The translations under genes were made by a program, and so were the position numbers. Below are positions 10,773 through 21,090 of a DNA stretch of 64,000 nt, piece after piece. Numbering within the stretch: the first letter of the stretch is position 1; every line of letters starts with the position of its first letter. Below the pieces are notes generated by a model. The model was not told where the DNA came from, did no database searches, and was given only the letters and a program-made list of their open reading frames with translations. Source of the DNA: Hemicordylus capensis (Eukaryota > Chordata > Lepidosauria > Squamata > Cordylidae); assembly GCF_027244095.1 (NCBI RefSeq), contig NC_069669.1, forward strand, positions 10,256,501-10,320,500, given 5' to 3'.

Positions 10773-10911
10773 CCTCTGCCACGGCTGGAGGGAACAGCCC
10801 TGTCTTCATCCTCTGACTTGGATGAATCCCTGAAGCCCTAGCAGTCCATGAGCTGGGGAGGGGGGGTTTGGTACCATTTGGGGGGACAAATGCCCATGGT
10901 AATTTTTGACA

Positions 10912-10966
10912 AGGGCCACCTAGTGGCGCAGCAGGGAAATGACTTGATTAGCAAGCCAGAGGTTAA
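10912..10966 (+). mobile_element. Sauria SINE, 5' part (split)
   Basis: ccacctagtggcgcagcagg to agcaagccagaggtt. The rest resumes at 11534, after a LINE insertion. Confidence 0.85.
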
Positions 10967-11533
10967 GAACATAAGAACAGCCCTTCTGGATCAGGCCCAA
11001 GGAGGCCCATCTAGTCCAGCATCCTGTTTCACACAGTGGCCCACCAGATGCTGCTGGAAGCCCACAGGCAGGAGTTGAGGGCATGCCCTCTCTCTTGCTG
11101 TTCCTCCCCTGCAACTGGTACTCAGAGGCATTGTGCCTCTGAGGCTGGAGGTGGCCTATAGCCCTCCGACTAGTAGCCATTGATAGACCTCTCCTCCATG
11201 AGGTCATCCAAACCCCTCTTCAAGCCATCCAGGTTGTTGGCTGTCACCACATCTTGTGGCAGAGAATTCCACAAGTGGATTATGCGTTGTGTGAAAAAGT
11301 ACTTCAGTTTGTTGGTCCTAGATTTCCCGGCAATCAATTTCATGGGATGACACATGGTTCTTGTGTTATGGGAGAGGGACAAGAATTTCTCTCTATCCAC
11401 TTTCTCCACACCATGCATGATTTTATAGACCTCTATCATGTCTCCACGCAGTCGTCTTTTTTCTAAACTAAAAAACCCCAGATGTTGTAGTCTTGCCTCA
11501 TAAGTGAGGTGCTCCAGGCCCCTGATAATCTTG
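10967..11533 (-). mobile_element. CR1-like LINE 3' end inserted in a Sauria SINE
   Basis: The minus strand encodes a LINE ORF2 C-terminus (EVYKIMHGVEKVDRE, KYFFTQRIIHLWNSLPQDVV, ending ERSINGY), then a 3' UTR ending ctggactagatgggcc...ctgttcttatgttctt. Closely related to 23006-23584. Confidence 0.88.
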
Positions 11534-11735
11534 GCTGCTGGTTTGAATCCCCACTGGAAACATCTATATTGGGCAGCAGCAATATAGGAAGATGATGAAA
11601 GGCATTATCTCATACTGTGCGGGTGATGGCATTGGTAAACACCTCCTGTATTCTACCAAAGAAAACCACACGGCTCTGCTGTCACCAGGAGCAATTGACA
11701 CCGACTCAACGGCACACTTTACTTTTAGCTTTACA
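11534..11735 (+). mobile_element. Sauria SINE, 3' part (split)
   Basis: ggctgctggtttgaatcccc (box B), agcagcaatataggaagatg, then caattgacaccgactcaacgg, the Bov-B-like end. Confidence 0.88.
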
Positions 11736-11829
11736 CCCTCACAAATGGGAAAGAGGTGATAGCATGGCAAGACTTCAAACTCTCAGTGTGTTCTCCCACT
11801 TTGATTGTCCCGACCATCCGGCTTGTGGC

Positions 11830-11995
11830 AGCCAGAGGCACATTGGTGTTTTGAAAGCTTTTAAAAGTTTAGAAAGTTTGAAATGGAACAGACCGGTGGG
11901 TCGGTTTGATCAAACTGGTTCAGCAGCATGCAGTTCGGCTCAAATTTTATTCGGATTCGAGCCGAACCGTGGTTTTTGATTCGTGCACAGCCCTA
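11830..11995 (-). mobile_element. hAT-like miniature element (gtgcacgaatc terminus)
   Basis: Ends tttgattcgtgcacagccct, the terminal motif of the AATTCGAA-rich family. The interior repeats ggttcggctc-type words. Confidence 0.5.
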
Positions 11996-12139
11996 ACTAT
12001 ATCCCCTATTTTCCATCTCTGGTAGGGCAGATGTCAAACATCACCATGAGCATTCATACTGAGAGGGATGTGATGGCCAAAATGTGAGGGCCTGGCTCCT
12101 GGGCTTTAGCAGTGGTAAACTTTAGTAGTGGTAACTGGT

Positions 12140-12240
12140 GGTTCTCCAGATGTTGCGGAACTACAACTTCCATCACCCCCAGAAGTAATAAGTTGTAGCT
12201 AGGGGTGATGGGTATTGTAGTTCAGCAACAACCGGAAAGC
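12140..12240. mobile_element. Fold-back hAT-like miniature element
   Basis: Arms aactacaacttccatcaccc and ggggtgatgggtattgtagtt are inverted around a short spacer, flanked by tggttctccagatgttg and cagcaacaaccgg. Confidence 0.65.
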
Positions 12241-12289
12241 TGCCTGTTGCCTGTCCCTGGACTATAGTGTACAGGTTCTTCAGCATCAC

Positions 12290-12580
12290 CAAAGCAAGCA
12301 GCTAGGAAATGGGGCAACGGAGCCTTCCTCTAGGGAAGGGGCAGGGCCCGTTCACTTTGCCTGGACAGGAGACACAAAGACTGGCAGCCCCTCCAAGTAG
12401 CTGCTGGAGCAACGTCTCTCCTACGTTGCTGGAGCCAACGCTTGATTACTCCTGCTCAGAGCTGTCCAGAGTCCTGCCTCTTTTCTCCTCGGAGCTGTCC
12501 AAGGTATGTATCCCTCTCAAATCCCCTGACTTGGCAGAGATCCTAGCTTGGCCTAGAACAGGATAGTTTCCTATGAAAGC
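12290..12580 (+). mobile_element. Possible LTR-type retroelement fragment
   Basis: Similar over most of its length to 58640-59000 (shared tgctggagcaacgt, agctgtccaag and lead-in words). It looks like an old, incomplete fragment. The family is uncertain. Confidence 0.3.
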
Positions 12581-12587
12581 ATGCGGT

Positions 12588-12818
12588 GAGTTGGTCTTCT
12601 GGTGGCAAGCATGAATTTCCACCTTTGCTAAGCAGGGTCTAACCTGGTTTGCATTTGAATGGGAGACTACATGTGAGCACTGTAAGAGATTCCTCTTAGG
12701 GGATGTAACCACTCTGGAAAGAGCATTTGGCTTGCATGCAGAAGGTTCCAAGTTCCCTCCCTGGCAGCATCTCCAAGATCGGGCTGAGAGAGACTCCTGC
12801 CTGCAGCCTTGGAGAAGC
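12588..12818 (+). mobile_element. Composite 5S/tRNA-Ala SINE
   Basis: 5S head (gctaagcagggtc, gaatgggagac) joined to the tRNA-derived unit. The tail is lost after ccttggagaagc. Confidence 0.85.
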
Positions 12819-12854
12819 ATCCATCCACTGGCGGTTGGTGACGTCTACCTTGTG

Positions 12855-13100
12855 TTTCCTTTTTAGACTGTGAGCCCTTTGGGGACAGGGAGTTGTATGT
12901 ATGTATTTATATCTATGTAAACTGCTTTGGCAACTTTTGTTGAAAAGTATAGATCAACATTCAGATTTGGATTCTTTTTAAGATTGTGAATCTTTTGGGG
13001 ACAGGGAGCCATTTTTATGTATTTATCTTTATGTCACTGTGTAAACCGCTTTGGGAAACTTTTGTTGAAAGGTGGTATATATAAGTATTCGTAGTAGTAG
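12855..13100 (-). mobile_element. Tandem pair of L2-like/SINE 3' end repeats
   Basis: The ttttagactgtgagccctttggggacaggg motif occurs near 12862 and, diverged, near 12979, each followed by gtaaaccgctttgg-type sequence. Same family as 61160-61460, in the other orientation. Confidence 0.55.
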
Positions 13101-13333
13101 GAAACCTGATCTTGAAGAACAAGATCCTTTCTCTTGTCTCTGCCTTTCTTTGTCTCTTCTGCCATATCGAGTCAGACCCTTGGTCCATCTAGCTCAGTCT
13201 TGACTACACAAAACCTATTCATTCATTCATTCATTCGGAAACTTCTGTTGAAAAGTGGTATATAAATTTTTGCTGTATTTGTATTTGTCCTATTTTTGGT
13301 CCCTATCCTATCAGGCGCCCCCCACAATATCTT

Positions 13334-13336
<3 letters not shown>

Positions 13337-13391
<55 letters not shown>
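13337..13391. repeat. (AC)n microsatellite
   Basis: Near-perfect AC run of about 55 bp, 98 bp from PITPNC1-like exon 2. Confidence 0.97.
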
Positions 13392-13392
<1 letters not shown>

Positions 13393-13488
13393 TTGCCAAA
13401 GGCAGAAGAATCCAAGTCTTAATTCCTCTCCACCCAGCATTTTACCTGGGTGTTGGCAAAGCTTACAGCCCACCTTCCCACCTCTCAC

Positions 13489-13637
13489 CTGGACAGGTGC
13501 ACCCGTTTCTCTGTGAACTGGCCACAGCCATGGACAGGGTCCTCGTGCGGTTCATTTTTCACGACTTCCACTCCTTCACCTTTGTCGCTCTCCTGGTGGC
13601 TGTGCTTGCTGATGGTGTATAGCTGCCCAACCCGGTA
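13489..13637 (-). CDS. PITPNC1: PITPNC1-like, coding exon 2
   Basis: 149 nt, preceded by a clean acceptor (ttccttacag) and followed by a gtgag donor. It encodes 49 codons plus two bases, starting YRVGQLYTISKHSH and including GEGVEVVKNEP and GQFTEKRV, the lipid-binding N-terminal part of the PITP fold. It is clearly closer to PITPNC1 than to PITPNA/B or PITPNM. Against human PITPNC1 as I remember it, exons 2 and 3 together differ at roughly one residue in six, more than expected for a lizard orthologue of this conserved protein. A CR1-type LINE 3' end lies about 40 bp upstream of the acceptor. Confidence 0.93.
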
Positions 13638-13674
13638 CTGTAAGGAAACATGAAAACATTGCCTCCATTTAGGA

Positions 13675-13876
13675 CAGCCATTAAGAAGAGTTTCTGACCT
13701 GTAAGAGCTGTTTGACAGCAGAACAGTCTGCCTCATGATGTTGTAAGCTCTCCTTCGCTGGGGGTTTTCAAGCACCGGCTGTATGACCATCTGTCAAGGA
13801 TGCTGGAGCAGATTACTCCACTGAGGAGTGGGTCAGATTAGAAGACCTCCAAGGTCCCTTCCAACTCTATGATAAA
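13675..13876 (+). mobile_element. CR1 LINE 3' end
   Basis: tgacctgtaagagctgtttgac, cagaacagtctgcctc, then the CR1-type end agaagacctccaaggtcccttccaactctatga. It lies about 40 bp upstream of the exon 2 acceptor. Confidence 0.75.
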
Positions 13877-14236
13877 TCTGCACAGCTGGAAACGCCCGGA
13901 ACCCAAAGCTGAGCAAGGGGAGGATGTGTGTGGGTCTACCCACCGGATCATTTCTCTGCCACGCAGATTCTGTCCAACTGGGCAGTCCATATAGCCTTGT
14001 CCACTGTGGTCCAAAATTCTCTGTGATGTCCCACACCATGTGCAGCAAACACACCACTGAACTCCACCTTCATTCTTTCCAAAAGACCACCATCCAAAAG
14101 AAGACATGAAGCTGCCTAATGCAGAGTCCGACTTTTGTTCCCTCAAGCTACCCACCCCCACCCCCAAACTGGAGATGCCGGGATCAAATATGGGATCTTT
14201 TGAACACAAAATGTGCATTCCACCACTGAGCTATGA

Positions 14237-14430
14237 ATCTGATCCTGTTGGATCAGACCAAAACGTCTATCTAGCCCAGCATCCCATTCTCCAAAATGGC
14301 AAGCCACATGCCTCTGGGAAACCCACAAACAGGGCAACAGCCCCCCTATGGTTTGTCCCCAACATCTAGTATTCAGAGGTACAGTGCCTCTAAACATGGA
14401 GGGTCTATTCAGCTTTCACCAATAGTCCAC
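14237..14430 (-). mobile_element. CR1-like LINE 3' UTR fragment
   Basis: ggatcagaccaaaacgtcta, tagcccagcatccc and ttcagaggtacagtgcctct correspond to the 3' UTR of the LINE at 10967-11533. Confidence 0.6.
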
Positions 14431-14510
14431 CAAATTTGCCTAATCCCATTTTAAAGCTATAGATAGTTCCAGACACACATTGTCTTCAACACACATACAG
14501 CAGTAGATTC

Positions 14511-14830
14511 AGGAACACAGGAACATAGGAAGCTACCTTCTAGGAAGCTACCTTCTACCGAGTCAGACCATTGCTCCATCTACCTCAGTATTGTCTACCC
14601 AGACTGGCAGCAGTGGCTTCTCCAAGGTTGCAGGCAGGAGTCTCTCTCAGCCTGTCTGGAGATGCCAGGGAGGGAACTTGGAACCTTCTGCTCTTCCCAG
14701 AGTGGCCCCATCTCCTAATTGGAATCTCTTACAGTGCTCACACATGTAGTCTCCCATTCAAATGCAAACCAGGGCAGACCCTGCTTAGCAAAGGGGACAG
14801 TTCATGCTTGCTGCCAGAAGACCAGCTCTC
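14511..14830 (-). mobile_element. Composite 5S/tRNA-Ala SINE
   Basis: Full order on the minus strand: 5S head, ccaattaggagatgggg joint, tRNA unit and tail. The tail contains a duplicated ggaagctaccttcta block. Confidence 0.88.
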
Positions 14831-14953
14831 TCTGCAGATTTCCTGTCTGCATCCAGCATTTGATGGGGCCTGTACCCAGATTTGCTTTTAACATGAACAC
14901 ACAAGCCGTCATTCGCACAATAATATGTTCACAGACACCTCTATGTAAGCAGG

Positions 14954-15017
14954 AGAGGAGAGCTGGTCTTGTGGCTAAGCAGGGTCTGCCCTGGATGCAT
15001 ATGAAAGGGAAACGTGA
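14954..15017 (+). mobile_element. 5S-derived SINE head fragment
   Basis: agctggtcttgtggctaagc and cagggtctgccctgg. Matching SINE tail sequence resumes only at 15653, beyond a hAT-like element, though the middle of the SINE is missing. Confidence 0.6.
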
Positions 15018-15059
15018 ATCCACTCTCATTTGCTACCAGAGAATCTACTCTCAGAACAC

Positions 15060-15656
15060 TTCAGAAACAACAAAACCCAGTGCTCCATGGGCTTGCGGGT
15101 TTGGAGGTGGTTGGTACTCTATGTGCACTACACCACCACTCGCTCTCGGCCACCCTGGCGCCCCCCAAGTAAAGTTTTGGGGCTGCTGAAATCCCCATTA
15201 TTCCCTATGGGGGAAAAGCTCAAAGATGTGCAAACTTAAGAAATTCTTTAAAAATCACCCCTTTCACCAATTTCTTTGAAATCTGGATGGTAGCAGACAC
15301 CCATTGGGGCACTACCACTTGACCCACTCTTCTGCCCGCGAAACCCCTTTTCTGCCCTGAATCTGCCCCAAAGACATGCCAACTTCAAAAATTCTTTAAT
15401 AATCACCCCTTTGCCCAATTCCTTTGAAATTTGGGTGGTAGCTTCCACCCCTTGGGCACTACCACCACCCCATTCTTTTGGCCCCAGGACCCTTTTAAAA
15501 AAATCTGAATTGATTCAGATTCAGAAAATTCAGGTACAAATCAAATCTATGGTGATTCGGGGGTGGGTGGGTCAGATTCGGACCCAAAACAAATTGGAGG
15601 TGTTTCGATTTGGGTACAAATCAAAATGAAAAAATCAATTCGTGCACACCCCTAGA
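15060..15656 (-). mobile_element. hAT-like non-autonomous element with internal repeats
   Basis: Ends aatcaattcgtgcacacccct, the terminal motif of a squamate hAT-like group. Contains two diverged copies of a unit of about 145 bp (near 15212-15350 and 15365-15497) marked by aatcacccctttg and gggcactaccac. The left end is less certain. Confidence 0.6.
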
Positions 15657-15703
15657 TGGACCAATGGTCTGACTCAATATATGGCAGCTTCCTATGTTCC
15701 TAA
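15653..15703 (+). mobile_element. Composite SINE tail fragment
   Basis: ctagatggaccaatggtctg through tcctatgttcc only. Confidence 0.75.
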
Positions 15704-15775
15704 CATAATGTCTGGACAGGACTTAAGCTAGTGACCTGATGCCACATCTTCTGATGCTGAATTCCAGTGGCCGGA

Positions 15776-15879
15776 GGATCTCAACCTTGGGTCCCCAGAT
15801 GGTGTTGGACTACAACTCCCATCATCCTCAGTCACAATGGATAATGGGAGTTGTTGGGGACCTAAGGCCGAGAACCCCT
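15776..15879. mobile_element. Fold-back hAT-like miniature element
   Basis: Arms tcaaccttgggtccccagat and ggggacctaaggccgagaa are inverted, with actacaactcccatcatcc internal. The motif resembles the ZNF143 site. Confidence 0.75.
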
Positions 15880-15989
15880 ATTCAGAAGCACTGTGCAAAA
15901 AGCACGTCTGGCTACACTTCAGTAGCCTTTTTGCAAAAATACAAAACAAAACACAACACATTTGCTCTGTTCCCTAAAATTACATGATG

Positions 15990-16780
15990 TTCCAACGCTC
16001 CAAAATTCCATTAAATCTAGAGAAGACACCCCCCCAAAAAAAACCCAAGAAAAACACTCTGTTCTATTTTTACAACTCATGGAGGCAGTTCTGCACTCCA
16101 CCACCACCCGCGCCTTCCAGCCAACTGAAAAGAAAAATCTGGAGTTTTACCACAAGAACAAAACATGCAGGAAGAAATGCGACTAAGTAGTTCACACCCA
16201 CCCCCTCACTCATCTGCCAGTACTGCTTCTCGGAGGGCCTCTCTTCGCCCCAAAGCATACACAGAGAATACGAGAACAGGGTGGGGAGAGACAGAATTGT
16301 TATTTAACCCACCCTGCGCAAAGAAATAGAGCATCATGGGACGTCAGACCGAGTTCTTCTCCCAGACACTTAGTTTTCTACATGCTAGGGGGTGTGTATG
16401 CATAATGCACATGCACAGGAGCATTGAACCATCCTCCCCACTCCCTGAAATGGTTCAGTCCAGGCAGGCCTTTACCGCTTGATTTACTTGAGATTATTTC
16501 TAAACTCAGAACACTCAGAATGGCCTGATTCGTGGTCGGATCGTTCCAACCACAAACCGTTCAGCGCATCCCTACATATTACCCAATAGGTTATGTAAGT
16601 ACGGGGGTGGGGATAAACCCTGCTAAAATCTATCAAGGACTTCTTAGAGAAATATGTGCAAAGTTGGCTCGAATGGATCTTTAATTGTTGCAATAATAGT
16701 AGTATACTTGTACAATGATTAAAATGTGAGTTGTTTTTAATAAATTATTATTGATTACATTGCTTTTCCTGGCCTGCCTC
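15990..16780. other. Intronic stretch without a recognised feature
   Basis: A-rich and mixed sequence. No exon, RNA or clear repeat seen. Confidence 0.45.
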
Positions 16781-16785
16781 TAAGA

Positions 16786-16913
16786 CAGGGGTTTCCAAAT
16801 TTAAGTTTCTAGATGATGTTGGACCACATCTCCCATAATCCACAGCCATTGTGGCTGGGGATGATGGGATTCATAGTCCAACATCATTTGGGGCTCACAG
16901 TTGAGTATCCCTG
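16786..16913. mobile_element. Fold-back hAT-like element with near 8-bp target repeats
   Basis: Starts caggggtttcc and ends gagtatccctg, flanked by CTCTAAGA and CTCTAAAG. Contains a catctcccataatcc arm and its inverse. Confidence 0.75.
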
Positions 16914-16924
16914 CTCTAAAGAGT

Positions 16925-17070
16925 TCAGGGTAGTACACAAAGGTTCCCCCCCCATGTAACCACACAACCACCCTGTGAGGTAGGTTTAGCTGCGGGATAG
17001 TTACTGGCCCAAGGTTACCTAAGGGACCTTCATGGCTGAATGGAGATTTGAACCTGGGTCACCCTGCAAT
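16925..17070 (-). mobile_element. CORE-SINE (MIR-like) fragment
   Basis: caaccaccctgtgaggtagg, actggcccaaggttacc and gatttgaacctgggtc follow the order of an antisense MIR core and tRNA box B. Confidence 0.7.
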
Positions 17071-17181
17071 TAAAAAAGAAAGTCCAGAAAAGATCTTTGC
17101 TACGAGACTGAACTCTGAAGATGTGTTCATTAGTATATCTTAATGAGTGAAATCACAGCAATTTCTCATAATCATTTAGGT

Positions 17182-17314
17182 CAGGGTTTCTCAAATTTGG
17201 ATCCTCAGATGTTGTCGGATTACAACGTCCATCATCCCAAAGGCCATTGTGGATGGGGAAGATAGGAGTTGTAGTCCAACAAGATCTGGGAACCTTGAGT
17301 TTGAGGAAATCCTG
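17182..17314. mobile_element. Fold-back hAT-like element with near 8-bp target repeats
   Basis: cagggtttctc...gaggaaatcctg termini, flanked by ATTTAGGT and ATGTAGGA. Long inverted arms around cattgtgg. Confidence 0.75.
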
Positions 17315-17319
17315 ATGTA

Positions 17320-18070
17320 GGAAAGCAAAATACAACTCAGAAATGAGGACTGCAAGCTATTATCCATCAGGACAAGATGTTAGTTTACACAGAACTATTG
17401 TCGATGCAATGGGATAGCAATTTAAATGAAATCAATACTTGAGCAAAGGAATAATTTGAAATTTTCAAACGTGGAATGCATGCTTCCGTCCTTTGCTCCA
17501 GTTTTTTTTTTTAAATAAACAGTTCCGTATTCTGTCTTCTCTAGAAAAGCGAAGTTTACTGTGGCTTCAGTATCTGAGGACTTTGGTTATTTCCCAGAAG
17601 ACAGGAAATAATCACCAGTAAGTCTACTTGACCCTAGATAGCACTTCTTCTGAGTATCTTTCTTATTGACTGATCAATTGACATCCTGAAATGACTCAGC
17701 TTGAGACAGTTAACAACCAGACATCAACTTAAAATCCAGTCAATAAAACACGTTTGACTAATACACAAGAAATGAAACTAAAAGCAACACAGAAATATAG
17801 CCCTGATGACTGTCAGAGCTGTTGGGACTCGAACCGGGAATCCGGTTCACAGGGATCCGGTTCACCAAGGTCACAGTGGGGGGATCTCCTTGGGTAGAGA
17901 AGGGTTCCCAGGTACTGGAGTGGCTCGTCCCACCTATGCTGGCCATTGGCTGTCCTGACCAGGAGGGGCTATCAGGCAGCCATGTTCAGAACAAGGAAGT
18001 CACTCTTTAGGTCTTGCTCCCGGCAATGTGCAAAACTGTTGATCTACACCCTTAGCTTATTTTACTCTAA
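17320..18070. other. Intronic stretch without a recognised feature
   Basis: Holds a short direct duplication ccggttcac (about 17840-17865) but no exon or repeat I can name. Confidence 0.45.
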
Positions 18071-18071
18071 G

Positions 18072-18342
18072 TATGTGGACGTAGTGGTACAGTGGGGAGG
18101 CAGCTTGCCTAGGAAGCAAGAGGCTGTTAGTTCGAATCCCTGCTGTTATTTTCCCCAGACTGTGCCTAGTAAATACATCGGTAGTCACCTATATCGGGCA
18201 GCAGCGATATAGGAGGATGCTGAAAGGCATCATCTCATACTGTGCGGGAGGAGGCACGGGCAAACTTCTCCTGTATTCTACCGAGAAAATCACATGGAAT
18301 GTGATCACTCGGAGCCGACACCCACCCGATGGCACAGTCTTT
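18072..18342 (+). mobile_element. Sauria SINE, copy 1 of a tandem pair
   Basis: gtagtggtacagtggggagg, box B gttcgaatccctgc, agcagcgatataggaggatg, end ggagccgacacccacccgat. Confidence 0.88.
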
Positions 18343-18344
18343 AG

Positions 18345-18520
18345 ACTGGGCAGCAGCGATATAGGAAGGCTCACTTCAGTGACAACGGCAAAGGCACCAT
18401 CTCATACTGCGTGGGGGAAAGGCAATGGTAAACCACTCCTGTATTTTGCTAAGAAAACCACATGGCGCTGTGGTCGACAGGGGTCGACACCGACTCGACA
18501 GCACAGTCTTTCCTTTCCCC
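18345..18520 (+). mobile_element. Sauria SINE, headless copy 2 of the pair
   Basis: Resumes at gggcagcagcgatatagg and ends gtcgacaccgactcgacagc. The tRNA-like head is missing, so the pair reads as a partial tandem duplication. Confidence 0.88.
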
Positions 18521-18524
18521 CGCT

Positions 18525-19670
18525 TTATGTGGACTTCGGGAGCACATATACTAAAACTGGAACGATGCAACGAAGTTTTTCAAAGAAAGGAAGAGGCACA
18601 AACCCAGCATGGATCAGAATGCTGGGATAAAATTAAAGAGGCATTGCCATTTTGAAAAGGCACGTTATCTGTGGTTACAGAAAGTCACCAACACTCAGTC
18701 CCCCACTTTTTAGTTAATTTTAAAGGGCTGTGCCTCAGCGATTTTTCAACAGATCGGCACCAAATTTGTAGGGCTGGTGGCACCTGCCACCCGGCTGATA
18801 TGTGCAAAATATCAGGGGGATTGGATGGATACTAGTAATTGTATGAGCAATAGAATATGTCTTATAATGGTAGAAAGCTGTTTTTACTCCTCACCTGAGC
18901 GATGCAGTCACTACTATGCCTGTATAACAACGGCTTCATGTTCAGGCTGAGATTTGCTCTGGGCAACAATACACCCTATAGAGCTTTGTGTATATAGGGC
19001 AGCCGTGTGCGGAACTGTGGGCCCCCTCGATTGATGGCTGGTTTCCTCACAGCAGTTGCCGACAGCTCCGACAATTGCATAAAGATTTCGTTTTGCCTCC
19101 AGCGAGTGGAGCACGTTCCGTTCCTAGTGCAACCCTGGAAAAGGGAAAGGCACCCAGCCGTAGCTGGTACTGGCGTGTGCGAGAACTGGTAACTATGGGG
19201 GGGGGGAAATGCACCCATCAAATTTAGCTCGCCAAGGGACTGCTGCTACTTGGAGCTCTGCACGAATCACGACGACGAATCCCTCATTATGCAAGCCTCC
19301 CATGAAAGGCACGTTTTAATTTCTCCGCTTAAAAGAGTTGGTTCTTTTGACATCCTGCCTTCTCCTCATGTTCCTCACGTTGTGATTCACTTGTGTATGA
19401 GAGACACATGGCCATCTGCATTTTAGAATTATTTTTAGTGGGGGTTATTTTCGCTTTCCCCCTTGCATCGCTCGGATAAAAAGTAACAATCAGTGCATTG
19501 GGAGGAGAAGGGGGGGGAAAGTTAATTTCTGTCTCAAGTACGCAAATTAAGAAAGGCTGTGCTTGAACCAGGTCCACCGGGCCAAGTCATGACTGTGTAT
19601 ACTAGAAAATGCCGTGCAAGTTTAAGCCATTTGGTATCTACTTGGAGCTAGTTGCTTGTTTCTTTTCAAA
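18525..19670. other. Mostly repeat-free intronic stretch
   Basis: No exon or known repeat found. 18680-18840 may be an unknown dispersed element; 18860-19330 looks single-copy. Confidence 0.4.
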
Positions 19671-19673
19671 GAA

Positions 19674-19768
19674 TGGTGTTGGACTACAACTCCCATCATC
19701 CCAATCTGCTGTGGATGGTGGGAGTTGTGGTCCAACAGCATCTGGGAACAGGAAACCCTGCCATAACA
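19674..19768. mobile_element. Fold-back hAT-like miniature element
   Basis: ggactacaactcccatcatc and its inverse gatggtgggagttgtggtcc around a short spacer. Confidence 0.75.
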
Positions 19769-19779
19769 GAAAGGGGGGG

Positions 19780-20350
19780 CATTTGGGCTATTGTGGGAAG
19801 GAAGTGACCAGGGACATCGCTAGGGGAGAAGGGGCTTGTGTTCATCCCTCTCTCCTGCGGACCCTTGGAGTGAGGGAGATGATGAAGAAAATAGGGAGGT
19901 GGTGGAGCTGGGGGGGGGGGGCCTCAGGAGCTCGGGGGCCTGGGTTCTTTGAACCCCTACACTCAGTTATAGCTACACCCCTGGAACTGACTGCCCAAAA
20001 ATGCTTACAGGCAGGGAGATGGTTTCCTGCAAATCCTGAATACTCTGGCCAGGACTGTTTGCTCAGCCCTGCCGCAAAACATCAGCGGTGTTGAAAGGAG
20101 CTACTTTTAGCCTGGCACACAGCAGAGAGGGGCTGAATCACCGACACGCTGCCGCACAGCTGACAAACCCATGTGCGTTTCCCAACCGTTAGGTGAGGCT
20201 CCATCGGAGCCAAGGACCGGCCCCAGAACCCGTGTGCATGCCAAGGGCTCAAACCTGGATGGATCTGAAAGAAGGAGGACGCCTCTGAGCATGTACAGAG
20301 TGCCTTCCTTTCTGAACTCAGCCTGCACCAACATACCTGGGGCTAGAACA
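19780..20350. other. Intronic stretch without a recognised feature
   Basis: GC-moderate with short G runs. No gene or repeat recognised. Confidence 0.4.
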
Positions 20351-20352
20351 CA

Positions 20353-20620
20353 GAATATGTATTTGTTTGTTTGTTTGATTTCTATACCACCCTTCCAAAA
20401 ATGGCTCAGGGAGGTTTACACAGAGAAATAATAAACAAATAAGCTGGATCCCTTATTTGTGTCCCCAAAGGGCTCACAATCTAAAAAGAAACACAAGATA
20501 GACACCAGCAACAGTCACTGGAGGGATGCTGTGCTGGGGGTGGATAGGGCCGTTTGCTCTCCCCCTGCTAAATAAAGAGAATCGCCACGTTAAAAGGGGC
20601 CTCTTTGCCACGTGAGCAGG
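20353..20620 (+). mobile_element. L2-like 3' end / SINE-type repeat
   Basis: ctataccacccttccaaaaa, acagagaaataataaacaaa, cacaatctaaaaagaaacac, ctccccctgctaaataaaga. Same family at 57541, 61160 and 42655. Confidence 0.65.
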
Positions 20621-20655
20621 GGTATCCATTGTATCCAGTAGCCACTGAATCACAA

Positions 20656-20937
20656 GAATCTTGTGGTAGCAAGCATGAATTGTCCCCTCTGCTAAGCATG
20701 ATGGGAGACTACATGTGAGATCTTCCCCAAAGGGGATGGGGCCGCTCTGGGAAGATCACCTGCCCGCTTGCAGGCAGAAGGTTCCAAGTTCGCTCCCTGG
20801 CAGCATCTCCAAGATAGGGCTGAGAGGGACTCCTGCCTGCAGCCTTGGAGAAGCCGCTGCCAGTCTGTGTAGACAATACTGAGCTAGATAGACCAATGGT
20901 CTGACTCAGTATATGGCAGCTTCCTCTGTTCCTATGG
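20656..20937 (+). mobile_element. Composite 5S/tRNA-Ala SINE with a shortened 5S head
   Basis: tcttgtggtagcaagcatg, then a head lacking part of the 5S region (gctaagcatgatgggagac), the tRNA unit and a full tail. Confidence 0.88.
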
Positions 20938-20939
20938 AT

Positions 20940-21090
20940 TCTCTCATGGGATGTGGTGATAGTCACCAGATTGGATGGCTTTAAAAGGGGTGAGACAAAT
21001 TCATGGAGGATAGGGCTACCAATGGCTACTAGCATATAGCTATGGCTACAGAATACCTCCAGGCTCAGAGGCAGGGTGCTTCTGAATACT
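20940..21090 (+). mobile_element. CR1-like LINE fragment
   Basis: gattggatggctttaaaagg, ggctaccaatggctactagc and ccaggctcagaggcagggtg match the C-terminus/3' UTR boundary of the LINE at 23006. Confidence 0.55.

Noticed and set aside
13296-13622. 108-codon plus-strand frame through the AC repeat
   Set aside because: It reads through a microsatellite as a His-Thr run and overlaps the real minus-strand exon 2.
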